From Asterella californica (taxonomy: Eukaryota > Streptophyta > Marchantiopsida > Marchantiales > Aytoniaceae): a stretch of 64,000 nt of DNA. This document shows positions 21,623-33,400 of this stretch, piece after piece (position 1 is the first letter of the stretch; each line of letters opens with the position of its first letter). A program made the translations under genes and the position numbers. Below the pieces are notes generated by a model, which saw only the letters and a program-made list of their open reading frames with translations, did not search any database and was not told where the DNA came from. The DNA lies in assembly GCA_036924285.1 (NCBI GenBank), contig JAYKYS010000018.1, positions 2,418,001 to 2,482,000 on the forward strand, written 5' to 3'.

Positions 21623-21851
21623 TGTAGAAAGATCGATACTTCGAGGACACTCCAAGAAGAGAGAGAGCGAGTAGACAAGGAAGTAAAATAGGAATGAGAT
21701 GAGAGAGGCTTTGCCTCTCTCTGTATATATAGTGGAGGTGAGTACAAGGGAAACCCTAATGGCGGGTTAGCCCTCTAACTAACTCTAACAACCCTAACCA
21801 CTCCGGCTAATGGTAGCCGTCGATCTACTAGAGCTTGGGACTATATCAACA
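21623..21851 (-). repeat. Copia-1 3' LTR
   Basis: 229 bp with TG...CA ends and a TATATATA box (about 21,724-21,733). The polyprotein tail reads through into it and stops at 21,794. Confidence 0.85.
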
Positions 21852-24800
21852 CTCCCCTTCAAGCTCATCTCTACATCCTGTACTCCTAGACAATGTCTGA
21901 AAGCATCAAACTTATCTCTAGGCAACGCCTTAGTGAAGATATCGGCAACCTGATCTCCTGTGCTCACATAACTGAGCTCAATCTCTCCTGCAAGGACCTT
22001 CTCTCTAATAAAGTGATAGTGCACCTCAATGTGCTTCGTCCTAGCATGGAAAACAGGATTACTAGCTAACTTCATGCTGCTAATGTTGTCTGTATATACA
22101 ACAACAGGATCTGTACACTCCACACCAATATCAGATAGCAGACACCGAAGCCAAATCGATTCGCATGTTGCGTTCGTTGCTCCTCGATACTCTGCTTCCG
22201 TGGACGACAAAGCAACAGTGGGTTGCTTCTTAGAAGCCCAGCTTATAGCAGCGCTTCCAAGTCCAAAAGCGTAACCTGACGTGGATCTCCTGTCGGCACT
22301 TCCTGCCCAATCAGCATCTGTGTAGCCATGTAACAACAATGGTCCACCGTATCGATAGTGAAGTCCGTACTGCATCGAGAACTTCACGTAGCGGAGGATC
22401 CGCTTGACAGCCTCAAAGTGTGGTCTCCGTGGTGACTGCATGAACTGACTAATCAGACCGACAGCATAACTCAAGTCTGGTCTGGTGATGGTCAGGTAGA
22501 TAAGACTTCCTACCATCTGTCTGTACATGCGTGGATCATCCAACAACTCACCATCCTCTGCTCCTAGCTTTACCCCTTGCTCTAATGGTGTAGCAATGGG
22601 TTTGCAATCAAGCATACCAAATCTCTCAAGCATACTGAGAGCATACTGTCGCTGTACAAGCCAAACATCCTTCCCATCTCTAATGAACTCCACAGCAAGG
22701 AAGTACTTGAGTTCTCCTAAGTCCATCATCTCGAACTCGGATTTCAAGTGATCCTTGATCTGGGAAATAAGCTCCTCAAAGTTACCGGTAATGATCAAGT
22801 CATCAACATAGATGGTGATCACAACAATCCGGTCTCGTATTCTCAATGAATACAAGGTAGAGTCTGAACTACAAAGCTGGAACCCAAGAGACTGCAAATA
22901 AGAATTGATCTTTGCATATCATGCTCTTGGTGCTTGTTTCAGACCATAGAGAGCCTTCCGTAACTTACATACACGGGAAGGGAACATAGGATCCTCATAA
23001 CCAGGAGGTTGCTGCATGTAGACCTCCTCCTCAAGATCGCCGTTGAGGAAAGCGTTCTTGAAGTCCATCTGGTGCATCTTCCAACCTTTCTGAGTTGCAA
23101 CTGCAACTGCTGTCCGAATAGTCACCATCTTCGCAACAGGAGCAAAGGTCTCCTCAAAATGCACTCCATGTTGCTGTGCGTAGCCCTTAGCTACCAATCT
23201 GGCCTTGTACCGACACACGGTACCATCCGAGTTGCGCTTGACCTTGAAAAACCCACCTGCAACCAATCGCTTTCTTACCCTGAGGTAAGTCTACCAACTC
23301 CCAAGTCTGTTGGTGATGAAGCGCAGCAAGTTCAGCTTCCATAGCACTTACCCATTGGGCCTTGTGCATCGCCTCCTCAAGCGAACTCGGTTCCTGTTCC
23401 TGAAGAACATTGGCCATATATGCATGGTGCGCAGCAAGAAAACCTTCATGCATATACCTACTCACTGGATGTTTTGGCCGCTCAGATCTGCGAGAGGTAA
23501 TGGGTGCACTAGTCACCTCCCCTTGCAACTGATCTGACGTAGACGCCAAGGTCTGGGACAAAGTATCCAGTGGATGTGGAAGATCCACATATCTGGATGA
23601 GTCAAACATACGCTGCAATAGCACGCGCTCATCCTGTGTAGAAACTACACTAGTTCCACTAGGCTGTGTTACGTGGACTCCAGCGTTAACATCAGCTCTA
23701 TGTGCAACCGATTCTGATCTGGAATCAGTGACTTCTCCAGATCCTCCACTCAACGTACTACTCTGAGGTACTACAGTGGACTGACTCCTTGGTTCTACAG
23801 TAGGTACAGGGATGGCTATCACAGGTGCAGGTGCAAACCAAGACTGTAGCTCATCAAAAACGACATCTCTACTGATGTAGAACTGCTTGGACGAAGGATT
23901 GTAGCACCTATATCCTTTCGTATCAGAAGCATAACCAAGGAAGATACATCTATCTGCTTTCGGATCTAGTTTCTTACGTCTTTCATCAAGTATGTGCACA
24001 TAACAGATACATCCGAAAACTTTAAGGAAAGAGTAATCAGGCTTACTGCCTGTGAAGACCTCCATCGGTGTCTTGCTGTGGACTGCCGCTGTAGGCGTCC
24101 GGTTCATCAGATACACCGCACATGAAACAGCTTCTGCCCAGTAAGGTCTAGGCATGGTCTTCTCGTTCAACATCGCACGAGCAGCTTCTGCTATGTGTCG
24201 ATTCTTGCGCTCCGCAACCCCGTTCTGCTGCGGACTGTAACTGCAGGTCTTCTGGCGTCGAATGCCATGCTCACGCAGATATGCATCGAACTCTCTAGAA
24301 AGAAACTCGCCTCCTCCATCAGATCTTAGACAAAGGATAGATGCTCCAGACTGTTTCTCCACCAACTTGCGGAAAGTCTGAAATGCTGACAGTACTTCGG
24401 CAGAGGACTTGTTTCTCAACAAATAGATCCAAGTATAACGCGAATGATCATCAATGAACGACACGAAGTACTGGAAACCGGTCATACTTGGCTGAGAAGC
24501 AGTCCATACATCAGTGTGAACAAGCTCCAGAAGCTTGTTCGCTCTACTACCTGATCCCTTAAAGGGCTGTCTAGCTTGCTTGCCGAATTGACATGCTGCA
24601 CAGACTCCAGTGGGCTCACTGGTTTCGAATTTGGGCAGACCTGTAACCAGGTCAGAACTCGGAAGGCTTTTCAGCCTCTGAAAGTTCATGTGCCCAATTC
24701 GCTTGTGCCAGATGTCAATGTCAGACACTACTGGACCACTCTGTCCATACATGGCAGCCTGTAACTTAGGCGCAGATGCATCTAGTTTAAACAGCCTACC

Positions 24801-26093
24801 ACTCTTGATACCTCGAGCTATGACAGTGCCATTCGAATCTTCAATAAAGCATCCATCTTTATTGAAGCGCACTTGCAGACCCTGCTCTATCAACTGTCCT
24901 ACAGATAGCAGGTTTCTAGTCAATGTAGGTACATGTAAGACATTCCGTATACCAGTAAACGTTGAGGCAGGAATGTCAAGTGGAATGTTACCCTTGTGCT
25001 GGATCTTGTGCTTGGTGTCATCTCCTGTGACCATAAACTGTGGAGTCTCCACAGGCTCGAGTGAAGTAAACCACTCCCGATGGGGAGTCATGTGACTGGT
25101 GGCGCCGGAGTCGATCACCCAGTCAGTCTGCGGCTCGAAAGCCGCATAACTCTGATGCGTAGTAATCAGCAACTGCTCCGAATAGACATGCTCAGTGACT
25201 GCATAGCCTTGCTGGTTGCTGTTACCTTGTTGGGGGTTGTTGTCGTGTTGTCTCTGATCGTTCTGCTTCTTGTAGCACTGATTCGCATTGTGGCCTTGTT
25301 TCTTGCAGTAGTTGCAGGAACCAGGCGCTCTTCTCTGATTGTTGTTGGAACCACCGGACTGTTGCTGGTTTTGCTGGTTCTGCTGCGATTGCTGTTGCTG
25401 TCCGCGACCCCGTCCACGTCCAGCACCTTTGCCACGACCCCTACCTCGAGATCCTCCAGAACCTGCAAAATAGACAGATTCTTGCTGACCCGTCGAAGTA
25501 GAACTCCCCAGTAGGCGCACCTCCTCTCCTAACATCATAGGAACAAGCTCATCAAACCGCGGAAGAGGTTCTCTGGTCGAAATCGATGTTATGAACTGTT
25601 TGTACTCTGCAGGCAGTCCCTGCAATGTGGCTCCAATCAAGACAGTGGGATCAATCTCGACTTTGACAGAAGATAACTGATCCGCGAGCTGCTTGACCCC
25701 GTTCACATAGTCGTTTATGCACATCGACCCCTTCTTCACGGTATTGAACTGCTGCAGCAATTGCAGCTTCCGCGCCTCTGTTCCGGATTGAAACAGATGC
25801 ACGAGTGCATCCCAAGCTTTCTTGGGCGTATCACAATCCTGGATGTGACCGATCATCGATGCTGAAACTGTCAGCGCGATGTAGTGAATAGCCTGATATG
25901 AGCGCTTCTTCCACTCCTTGAATTTCGGATCAGAAATTGGCACTTCAGGCGCTTTCTCCTCCTCAGTGATAAGATCCCATAGATCTTGTCCCTGCAGGAA
26001 GGTCTTCATCCGGAACTTCCACACTTGGTAGTTGTTCTTGTCGAGTTTCTCTCCAGTGATCAAAGACACAGACTCCGCCATAGCTGCAATGTC
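21794..26093 (-). pseudogene. Copia-1 gag-pol polyprotein (near-intact, two lesions)
   Basis: The start is placed at the MAESVSLITGEKLDKNNYQVW methionine (about 26,093), since upstream codons lack gag similarity. Domains in order are: gag (about 26,090-25,400); a Gly/Arg/Gln-rich stretch; a zinc knuckle CNYCKKQGHNANQC; protease DWVIDSGATSHM; integrase with H-H-C-C and the VHTDVW, IDDHSRYTW and NGVAERKNR segments; RT with YVDDLIITG; and RNase H with DADWAGSADRRSTSGY and SSTEAEYRG. Two lesions break it: an extra T in a T-run near 23,255-23,265 (frameshift at WVF) and a Trp-to-TGA codon at 22,919-22,921. Otherwise it is well preserved, so it is a recent casualty. Confidence 0.85.
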
Positions 26094-26411
26094 GAAATTG
26101 CACTGTTCTGTACGCGGAAAACCTCCCAGAAACTGCACGAAACTCGTCTCTCCCCACCGCGTGATCAAGAGTTGTCACAAGTCACAACGAGGCGACTCCG
26201 CGAACTCCTCCTGCAGCGACAACGAGAAAAGAACCTGTGCGCAAACTGTAGGTGTACAAAACACGACGGAAACGCCGAAAGAACACACCAAGAAAGATGA
26301 AAACTAGACCAAATGAGGTCAAAAATGGGCGTGCGACCCCTTGAAATTTTCAGAAATTTTCAAATAGCGTGGGGTGGGTCAAATAGCGTGGGGTGGGTAG
26401 TTAGAGGGCTT

Positions 26412-26497
26412 CTTAGCCCTCTAACTAACTCTAACAACCCTAACCACTCCGGCTAATGGTAGCCGTCGATCTACTAGAGCTTGGGACTATATCAACA
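26412..26497 (-). repeat. Copia-1 5' LTR, truncated
   Basis: Only the first 86 bp of the LTR (minus-strand order) remain. Beyond that the sequence differs from the 3' LTR and contains a 19-bp tandem duplication (CCCACCCCACGCTATTTG type, about 26,362-26,400). The primer-binding site is not found. Confidence 0.7.
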
Positions 26498-26560
26498 CTC
26501 CGGACATCCTCTAGGTGCATGACGATCTCCGTGACGCCTAGAATGTACCCTTGGAGACAT
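26498..26560 (-). pseudogene. DDE transposase-like gene, 5' end separated by Copia-1
   Basis: The ATG at 26560-26558 opens a frame that runs into the Copia-1 insertion site. When the insertion and one CTCCG duplicate are ignored, the frame continues directly into the transposase exon at 21622. This is strong evidence that the two pieces were one exon. The predicted first residues are basic (SPRVHSRRHGDRH). Confidence 0.6.
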
Positions 26561-27079
26561 AATGGTAACAAATATTAACTCCTAATCTAAATAAACCTAT
26601 CAATCCGGAGGTCCAATGAAATATAAGTAGAAGCTTACAAGTAATTGCTCTATGCAAAAACAATGCTCCACTTGTGCAAAAGTGACCCTCAAAATATAAA
26701 AAAACTACTCAAAGATAATCATATATAAAAATAAAAAACTAAATCATATAGAAACCTAGCACAAGACTGAACAACACTAAAACTTTGCTTGCTAACACCT
26801 ACAACAACAAAGAAAGAGACTATATTATGGGAGAGGACAAAGAGAAGACAAAGTGAAAGAGAGGATGAAAAGAGATAAAAGAAGTATAATAAACAGGTTA
26901 GGGGTGTGGAGGGAAGCCCCTCCCTCCATCGACCAGTTTACTTCGCATGAAACGGCCATTGGAGAATTCCACCTAGCCCTAATGTGCATCTGAACTCCAC
27001 TTAAGCGACGCCTTGCCACGTGGGAAATTTTTCAAGGCTGTGCCAGACGGGCTTCCTCCTGCCATGTCCGGAAGTACAT

Positions 27080-27120
27080 CCGGACTCATGGCCGGCTACT
27101 ACAGTCGGCCATGAGTCCGG
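27080..27120. repeat. 18-bp GC-rich hairpin, 5-base loop
   Basis: Arms 27,080-27,097 and 27,103-27,120 are complementary, with one G-T pair; the core 15 bp (CCGGACTCATGGCCG) is perfect. Confidence 0.8.
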
Positions 27121-27137
27121 TAATAAATGCTCACTGC

Positions 27138-27166
27138 GCCGACCGGCAGATCAGCTGCCGGTCGGC
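27138..27166. repeat. 12-bp perfect GC-rich hairpin, 5-base loop
   Basis: GCCGACCGGCAG (27,138-27,149) pairs with CTGCCGGTCGGC (27,155-27,166). It lies 17 bp after the previous hairpin. Confidence 0.85.
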
Positions 27167-30100
27167 TGAAACTCGTCATTCCTCGAAGGTTCTTCCTGCC
27201 TGGGTGCCGGCTTCACTCACTCTTGTATTGAATTGCGGTCCTTCTAGCACAGACTTCTTTCCTTGAGGAACATTTCAAATTTCAAATTTAGAGAATATTC
27301 TCTACTATTGGTGTACATTCATTGAACCTTTGAGAAGACGTAGCGTGACCGTATTGCGTCCATTACCTACAATCTTGGTATCAAAATGTAGAATACGACG
27401 CCCTCGTTCTTTTGAATCTAACCTCGTAAGTTTTGGTTCAAGCCTCAGACCGCATTGACAAGGCGCAGTTACGGTGAGCTATCCCGCCTCCCGAAATCGC
27501 ACTTAGTTACTGACTAAACTACTTAGCGGTGGTATATCCCACCGCTAAGTACCGCCACTTGTGGTTTAAAAGACAAAAGACACGAGTTACTGGACCTCAC
27601 GGCCTATAGTTTGGAAGGCCGAGGGTGATACATCCCAACTCCCTTCCTGAACGAGGAGGTGTGACACCGAGAAGATAGATTAGTTAATTCCAACCGTATA
27701 ATGATCGGAATAATATTAGACTAAAATTGTATTCAAATAGATCAACACTTCTTTCATAGATTTACTTTACAGACCCCTATACTAAATATCCTTCTCCACG
27801 GCCTTGTATAGAAAACATGGAGTTGAGAAAATCGTATACAAAATATTTACCGATCCGTTGTTCACTGCAGATTTAGCCGTAAGATCGCACTTTAGATTTA
27901 TTTCCGAGTCTACGAAGGAAGGGGGGTGAAGTGTAAATTTAATTCTAATCCGTGTCTGGTTTCGTTAATACGTCAAAGTGAAACGACAGTTTAAATTTAA
28001 ATATTTAAATTTAAGATGCTAAATTTAAATGACTATATTTAAAAATCTAATTTAGATTTGTCTTACGTGAACGAAACACGTGGTTTCTGGAACCACAAAA
28101 ACCTATAAGCGCAGTGATTGTCTTGGAACCTCTGGAAGTATAAGTAAAGTCTTGTGAAGTCAATCATTGAAACATTAATTTATAGCTGACCCTTCTTAAG
28201 AAAAGGGTTAGCTCATAAATTACGCTCATGTACACTTCTAAGTGTACATAGGTGAATATCGGACTGGATCGAGCACCTTTTAAAATTCTTTACTTGATTA
28301 GATTTTTCACCTGGAGTTACTAGTCATACAGATCACTTTGCCTCATCAGCCATACATATTAGTAAAAAAAAAACCATGCTTATATAGAGAGAAGTCAACC
28401 ATTAAATTTTTTAGGTTTTCTCTCACGTCACTGTAAACGTGCCAAGTCTTAGTTTTCGGTGTGACTAAACGATATGACTTTTACTACTGACAACTCCAAG
28501 TCAAGGATCTGATCAAGTAATAAATTATAAGAAGGGTCTGATGAAGTCTGAAATTCACTACATAAATCTGACCAAGTAAATCTCTTGCATTTTTATTTGT
28601 TGACGAGTCTTTAGGTATAAATAAAAAGCTCAGTTGCGAATGAATATTACTGATATGGATATAGCTGGATCCAGATGGTATACACTGGAGAGGTAGTGTT
28701 CGGTCTGAATGTTTAACCTATTATGAAATCACAAGAAAGTCATATATAAAGTGGAAACTATGAATGTTCTTGTGTAAATATTTGTACGTTTTGTAGTTGC
28801 TAGAGATAGCAGAACTCTAACTTAAATATTTTATAGCGACGTGAGAAGATGCACACGTCACACCTGTTGTGCATGAAGCTGCTACACACCCGTTGTCTAC
28901 TGTACGACCAGTGTTCGAGAAAGATATTTTAGAAAACCGGGGGTTTCCGGCACGAACTAGCATCGATATGCAATTTCCTAAAGGTTATCGCAAACTACTT
29001 CACTTTTCGAGTATTGAGAGTATTATCTTCTTTTTTTTACTCTAAGCCTTCGAATATTCACATCTCAAACGGTTTTCACTACTATATCTGCAGGAACTCC
29101 CCGAACATCGTGTACGACAGTGTACGTACATACAAGTTGAAAAGTTGTCCGCAAAGAGAGATCCAAGTCGTCTTCACAGCCGCCCGTATTTATCACGTCT
29201 GACACTTGCCATTTCAAATTTTCCCGGTCGATTTAAAAGGGGGTATTCGTGTTATGTGCATTCCTATTAGTCGGTCCGCGCTTGAGGAAGGCTTTTCTTG
29301 TTCTTGTTATACTCAAAAATTCAAAATACTCCGCGCCCGTGAATGGGCTCAACAAAGTAATGACGGCTTCTACAGTGAGAGCCGGTAAAGTGGGCTTCAC
29401 TAGCCCCAACGTCAGCGTCCAGAGAAACAAAGATTGTGCAGGTGGGTGCAAGGCAGTCGTCGTGTATGCTCTAGTGCTGTTGCACACCGACTTAGCTGCT
29501 AAGCGCACGGATCCAACGAAGCTCAGTAAAATTAGCATTGTACAATCGCTACTTCCTGGGTGCCGAAGTGAGGTACTATGGTGGACCCACCCACCCCCGG
29601 AGCCCTGTCGCAGGGTTGAGTTATTGCGCTGGTCTTTCGAGATAAATTAGGTTCACAGAATGGAGGCGGAGCTTTCGCACTAAAGATGGTGGGAAAAGTG
29701 AACATGGTATGGCGCCACTGCTATCGACCATTGGGACCGGGCGAACTTCTACTACATGTGCCTAGTCTAGTTCGTGTTGTCACTGCCCTACTTCGGAATG
29801 CTTCGTTCGCATCCTATGCAGTCACGTTCCGACGCTGTCGCTTCCATCTGCCAGAGTTTGGTGGGACTTGAAGACCTTGAACGGGAATTCGAGCTGGGAT
29901 CCAAAATTAGCCGTGGTTCTTGCACGAGTCGATTAGTATTCCAGTGTAGGTCGCATTATTTCCCTCGCGGCAATGTGCACGCAAACCCTTCCCCAATTCG
30001 TCGACTTTCTTGGCTGCTTGTTCGATATGCTTTGCTAGACAGAGTTTTCCGACGCATTAACCTACTTCTGCAACTCCGACACTCCCACACTGTTCAGTAG

Positions 30101-30438
30101 CTTTCCCTCGTATCGTACATGTCTCTTCTCTACCAACCCTCACGTCAGCTGCTCCCTGTGAAGAACGCCCCCCTAGTCTCTAAATTGTATTTTCTACTGG
30201 AATCTGCACGTCATACCAATTCCCTCCCTTCCATTCAGCGAGTTCCGTGTTAGCACAACGTCGCTTCTCAGGCTACTGCTTTATGCTTTCAGCCTTCTAC
30301 CATATCCAGACTCATATACCCTATCTTTAACCCCGTGCACCTTCGGACAGCTCGAAATCTGGGCAAGTCCAGAGTCGCCCAGTCCGCTTCTGGGTACAAG
30401 CCTGGAAGGACGACCACCATTGCTCGATCTACTACTCC

Positions 30439-33400
30439 ATGGCACCGGAAGAGTTTGCCGTTGGCTTGGTGTCGGAAGCGACATCAAACCTGATCCATTA
30501 CCTCATGGAAGTTAGGTTTGTGAAGCAGCACAACAAAATCATTGTAAGGAAAATTGACCTCATTGTCACCACCCTCAACAGCCATGTTCACCTTCTGAAA
30601 CAAAAGCTCCCGGTGAAAGTCTACGGAGATGCACTCGGTACGTATTCATTACAAATCTTTGTTCCCCTGTTGGAATTTCCTCCTGCTTGTGATTATCGTT
30701 TCTCATTCGTTCGAAGTACTGGACCGGAGTGGGTGTTTTTAGTCTGAAACGAATGATTATGATGCCCTAGGCGACCCTTCCATACAATATCTGTCGCTAC
30801 TCTGCCGTCCCCCATTCTGGTGGTGACCATGATGAACGTTGCCCAACTACTTCGTTCTCTCAGGTTCTTTGACTGAGAAGCTGAAAGAGGCTACGGACTT
30901 CGTACAATCTCGTCAAAAGCAGGGGTCGTTTCAAACTATGTGGGACGATCAGGAAACTGAAGAAGAGCTCGAGTCGATGCGACAACGGCTCGTCTCTGCG
31001 TTCCAAATGGCAGTGTTCATCACCATACTTGATGTGAGTCCGCTGTATTCTCTGTTTTCCTGCAACGACTTTAGAGACAGGGTCATCTCATGTCACTAGC
31101 AGTATACGTGTTTGCCCAGGTACAGAGCTGCCAGAGCTTGGAAACTCGTTTTCCTGTGGGAAATATGTTTATGCGAGGCGCAAACAGCTGACTGTGACAA
31201 TATCATCCGCAATGGTTCAGGTGGCGGTAGACGGAAACAGGAAGACGAACCAATTTCAGTACAGGATGATGGAACTTTCCTCGGCGTATTCTGTAGATTC
31301 CAAGGCAGTGGGCCGTGAAATTCGAGAGTTGCTTCAACCTCTTGTGATGGGGAAGCGGAGGCAAGACGAGAAATTAGAGGAGGTTTTTGCTCTGGTCAAG
31401 GACTTAGAACGGAGCGATGGAAATGAAGATGCAGAAAGATTCTTTAACGTGGTGAGTGTTTCACCTAGTCCAGTCGTTCGCCTTGGGTTTTGGGATTGTA
31501 TGACACTATAGTGTACCATCGTTAAGCATTGGCGATGGGACTCTAGGTTCCATCCTTTACATTTACACCTCCTCGACTTTCGGATTGAATTTGATTGAGT
31601 TTCAATTTGGCAAGCAGGTGCTACAAAACATAGAATCTCTGACGCACATTCAGGAAAACGCTATGGATCTCATCATCACCGAAGACGACGTAGACGAATT
31701 TTATGATCCAATAACTTGCGAGCTCATGTGTGATCCCGTTAAAGGCAGCGACGGCCGCACTTACGACCGGTGGACTATCATCGACAATGACATTACGCAG
31801 AGTCCATTCGACCCAAGAAACGACAGACCGTTTGAGATTCTCTGTGATGACATCAACGTCCGCGGTCGCCTGTTTAAGAAATTCCACGCTACAGGTGTTG
31901 AAACCAAATTTCGAGAACGTCGCCAAGCATACAGAAATCAGGCATTTCAACTCGCAAAGGACGGCCACGATGCCGAGGCACTTGTAGCGCTAGAGAATGT
32001 GCTGAAGTGGGCCTACAACGATAAAGTATGTCTAGAGCTTCGGGACGCTATAGCTCCCAGAGTTGAACATCAAGTACCCAAGCCACAAAGGATGACGAGC
32101 TCGGCTCACCTTGAGAAGGTTAAACAAAGAGTTCAGTGGGAGACACTACAAGGTAAATCTGCAGCCACTTTTGCTTAGTTCTTTTAGTTCAGAATAAGAG
32201 CGTATTTCGCCATGCGTTCCCTCGAACCACTTGGACGGGTAGCAACATAGAGGTTGCATGCGCTTAGTGTTCCTTTGAAAGCAATTAGTGGATGGCTTAC
32301 AGTGTATTGGATAGGTTTAGGGTTTATCCTTTCCAGCAGTGTTGAAATAGGTTGCTGTGTATCTCCATCAAGGAAATGTAGACATGCTCGTCACAGTGGA
32401 GCATAAAGTGTGATACGCTGCTTGGTACTAGATTCAACTAACTTAAAGTAATACTTCTGCAGATCATCTTGTCCGCGTAGAGGAGGACATGACGACCAAG
32501 GGAAAACCCATCCCTGATCAACTTCTAGAAAGCCTTATCAGACTTCTACCCGAGAAAGTAATAAAATCGGAGGGTGTACAGTACGATGTAATAAGAGCCT
32601 TCGCACTTCTGTGTCAGTACCCCGCAAACTGGAAGAAGGTAGCTTCATATCCAGGAGCTCTGAAGAAATTAGTCAGTCTCTTGTCACGCGAAGTTCCCAG
32701 GAGTCTGCTTTATGAGGCGGTCCGAGCCTTCCGGAGTTTGACAGGTGCTCCGGAGAATCGCATGAAATTGGCAACTTACCCAGGGGCCCTGGACAGTCTA
32801 ATGCAGCTGCTGGCTGAAGGGTCCGGAGTATCTGAAAATATTCAAGTGCACGTCATTGCAGCGTTTCTCAACCTGACTGTGGCAGAGGAGACAGGGATAG
32901 GGATTGTATCATGTCCTAGCGTGCTGGAGAGACTGGTGGATCTGTTGTCGCGAGACGTGTCAGCAAACATTCAAGTTGAAGCAGCCAAGGCCTTCCGGAA
33001 TCTAGCTGCTGAACCAGAAAATATGTCAAAGATGGCAGCCTACCCTGGAGCTCTTCATGGGCTGGTTAGACTGATGTCTAGAGAAGTTCCAGTGACCATC
33101 CAGTTCGAAGCAGCTACGGCATTCTACTATCTAACTTGGTCCGATAACAACACGAGGGTAAAGCTCCTGGAGTTTCCTGGGGCTCTGGAGAGGCTGGTGG
33201 ATCTGCTATCTACAGACGTACCTCTGAGAGTTCAGAGTGAAGCTGCAAAAGCTTTACAAAATCTATCCTGCACACCATCCAATATTTCGAAGATCGTTGC
33301 CCACCCAGGAGCTTTCCAGGGTTTAGTTGAATTGTTATCTGAGGACGAACAGGTTCCGGAGAGCGTCCAGCTGCCCGCAGTTATTGCTCTTGCAAACATT

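Larger units (their letters stand above)
21623..26497 (-). mobile_element. Copia-1 LTR retrotransposon
   Basis: The element is 4875 bp, flanked by CTCCG at 21618-21622 and 26498-26502. The left (3') LTR is 21623-21851 (229 bp, TG...CA), preceded by a polypurine tract (GAAGGGGAG on the minus strand). The right (5') LTR matches only over about 86 bp (26,412-26,497). The coding order gag, protease, integrase, RT, RNase H defines Copia. It sits inside the first exon of the transposase-like gene. Confidence 0.9.
26561..30438. other. Intergenic region, AT-rich with strong hairpins
   Basis: No convincing gene. Two adjacent GC-rich hairpins lie at 27,080-27,120 and 27,138-27,166. Inverted repeats are at 28,178-28,220 and 28,228-28,249. 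Bases 27,990-28,060 are an ATTTAAAT-rich stretch. From 29,200 GC content rises and several short frames (for example 29,249-29,650) are open, but none resembles a known family. This may be the promoter and leader of the gene at 30,439. Confidence 0.5.

Noticed and set aside
22029..22274. Plus-strand frames within Copia-1, Copia-2 and Copia-3
   Set aside because: All lie antisense to well-conserved RT, RNase H or integrase coding sequence.
25080..25514. Leu/Val-rich plus-strand frame of 144 codons
   Set aside because: It is the antisense shadow of the Gln/Asn/Gly-rich linker of the Copia-1 gag.
27080..27166. Helitron 3' end (hairpin followed by CTRR)
   Set aside because: No CTRR motif lies the right distance after this or the other strong hairpins.
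29249..29650. 133-codon ORF upstream of the U-box gene
   Set aside because: The translation lacks recognisable motifs, the reverse strand is equally open, and it may simply reflect higher GC near the promoter.
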